The notes under the pieces: model-generated
What the model was told of the DNA's origin: nothing
What the model saw: the letters and a program-made list of their open reading frames with translations, nothing else
The model's database searches: none
NCBI GenBank assembly: GCA_937896505.1
Contig: CALBNP010000103.1
Location: 1 to 13,818 of the forward strand
Source of the DNA: an uncultured Bacteroidales bacterium
GTDB taxonomy: Bacteria > Bacteroidota > Bacteroidia > Bacteroidales > F082
Reading direction: 5' to 3'
DNA: 13,818 nucleotides
Part shown: positions 13,777 to 13,818 of the stretch, piece after piece
Position numbering within the stretch: the stretch's first letter is position 1
How the letters are laid out: every line of letters starts with the position of its first letter
Position numbers and translations under genes: made by a program

Positions 13777-13806
13777 AAACGTTTGTAATCGACTGTAAAC
13801 GTTTGT
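13777..13806. repeat. two AAACGTTTGT direct repeats with a 20-base period
   Basis: AAACGTTTGT occurs at 13777-13786 and 13797-13806, exactly 20 bases apart (two helical turns); the following bases match in part, so the two 20-base units agree at about 15 of 20 positions. AAACGTTT is itself a palindrome like the core of LacI-family operators. It lies upstream of the unknown gene's promoter and may extend beyond the window. Confidence 0.45.
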
Positions 13807-13818
13807 TGTCGTTTGCTG

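Overview
The window looks like chromosomal DNA of a member of the Bacteroidota, probably order Bacteroidales. The reasons are the repeated promoter motif TAnnTTTG at about -7 in front of several genes, start codons without Shine-Dalgarno sequences, and the gene families present (DUF4172-type Fic protein, ROK kinase, Bacteroidales-like Ptb/Buk pair, short Ssb). No rRNA, tRNA, insertion sequence or CRISPR array was seen. Genus and species cannot be read from the sequence.

Layout. 1-1480 (minus strand): acyl carrier protein acpP followed by fabF (C-terminus cut by the window edge), a type II fatty-acid synthesis pair with a clear TAnnTTTG box. 1730-4555 (plus): full-length DNA polymerase I, polA, divergent from acpP. 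4552-5679 (minus): a Fic-domain AMPylase-like protein with its own inhibitory motif and a C-terminal winged helix, overlapping the end of polA by 3-4 bases. 5838-6755 (plus): a lipoprotein with five exact 36-residue Sel1 repeats, ending at a strong terminator. 6831-7784 (minus): a ROK-family sugar kinase. 7877-10194 (plus): an M14-type zinc carboxypeptidase lipoprotein and, 5 bases later, the 2H RNA phosphoesterase thpR. 10312-12426 (plus): phosphate butyryltransferase (ptb) and butyrate kinase (buk), which together turn butyryl-CoA into butyrate and ATP. 12548-13093 (minus): a short Ssb and a possible 53-residue protein behind it. 13170-13235 (plus): a candidate small RNA. 13250-13714 (minus): an AT-rich gene of unknown function, with AAACGTTT repeats upstream of it at the window edge.

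Most genes are ordinary housekeeping or metabolism. The unexplained structure lies in the gaps: a degenerate 8-base tandem array filling the ptb-buk spacer, with GAC-type units in the first half and complementary GTC-type units in the second; a promoter-hairpin-T-run unit next to ssb that reads as a small RNA; two related GAGACG...CGTCTC palindromes after buk, one serving as the terminator; and inverted repeats placed on or next to the promoters of polA, the Fic gene, the Sel1 gene and ptb, suggesting regulator binding sites. No gene cluster with the look of a new defence or biosynthetic system is visible.
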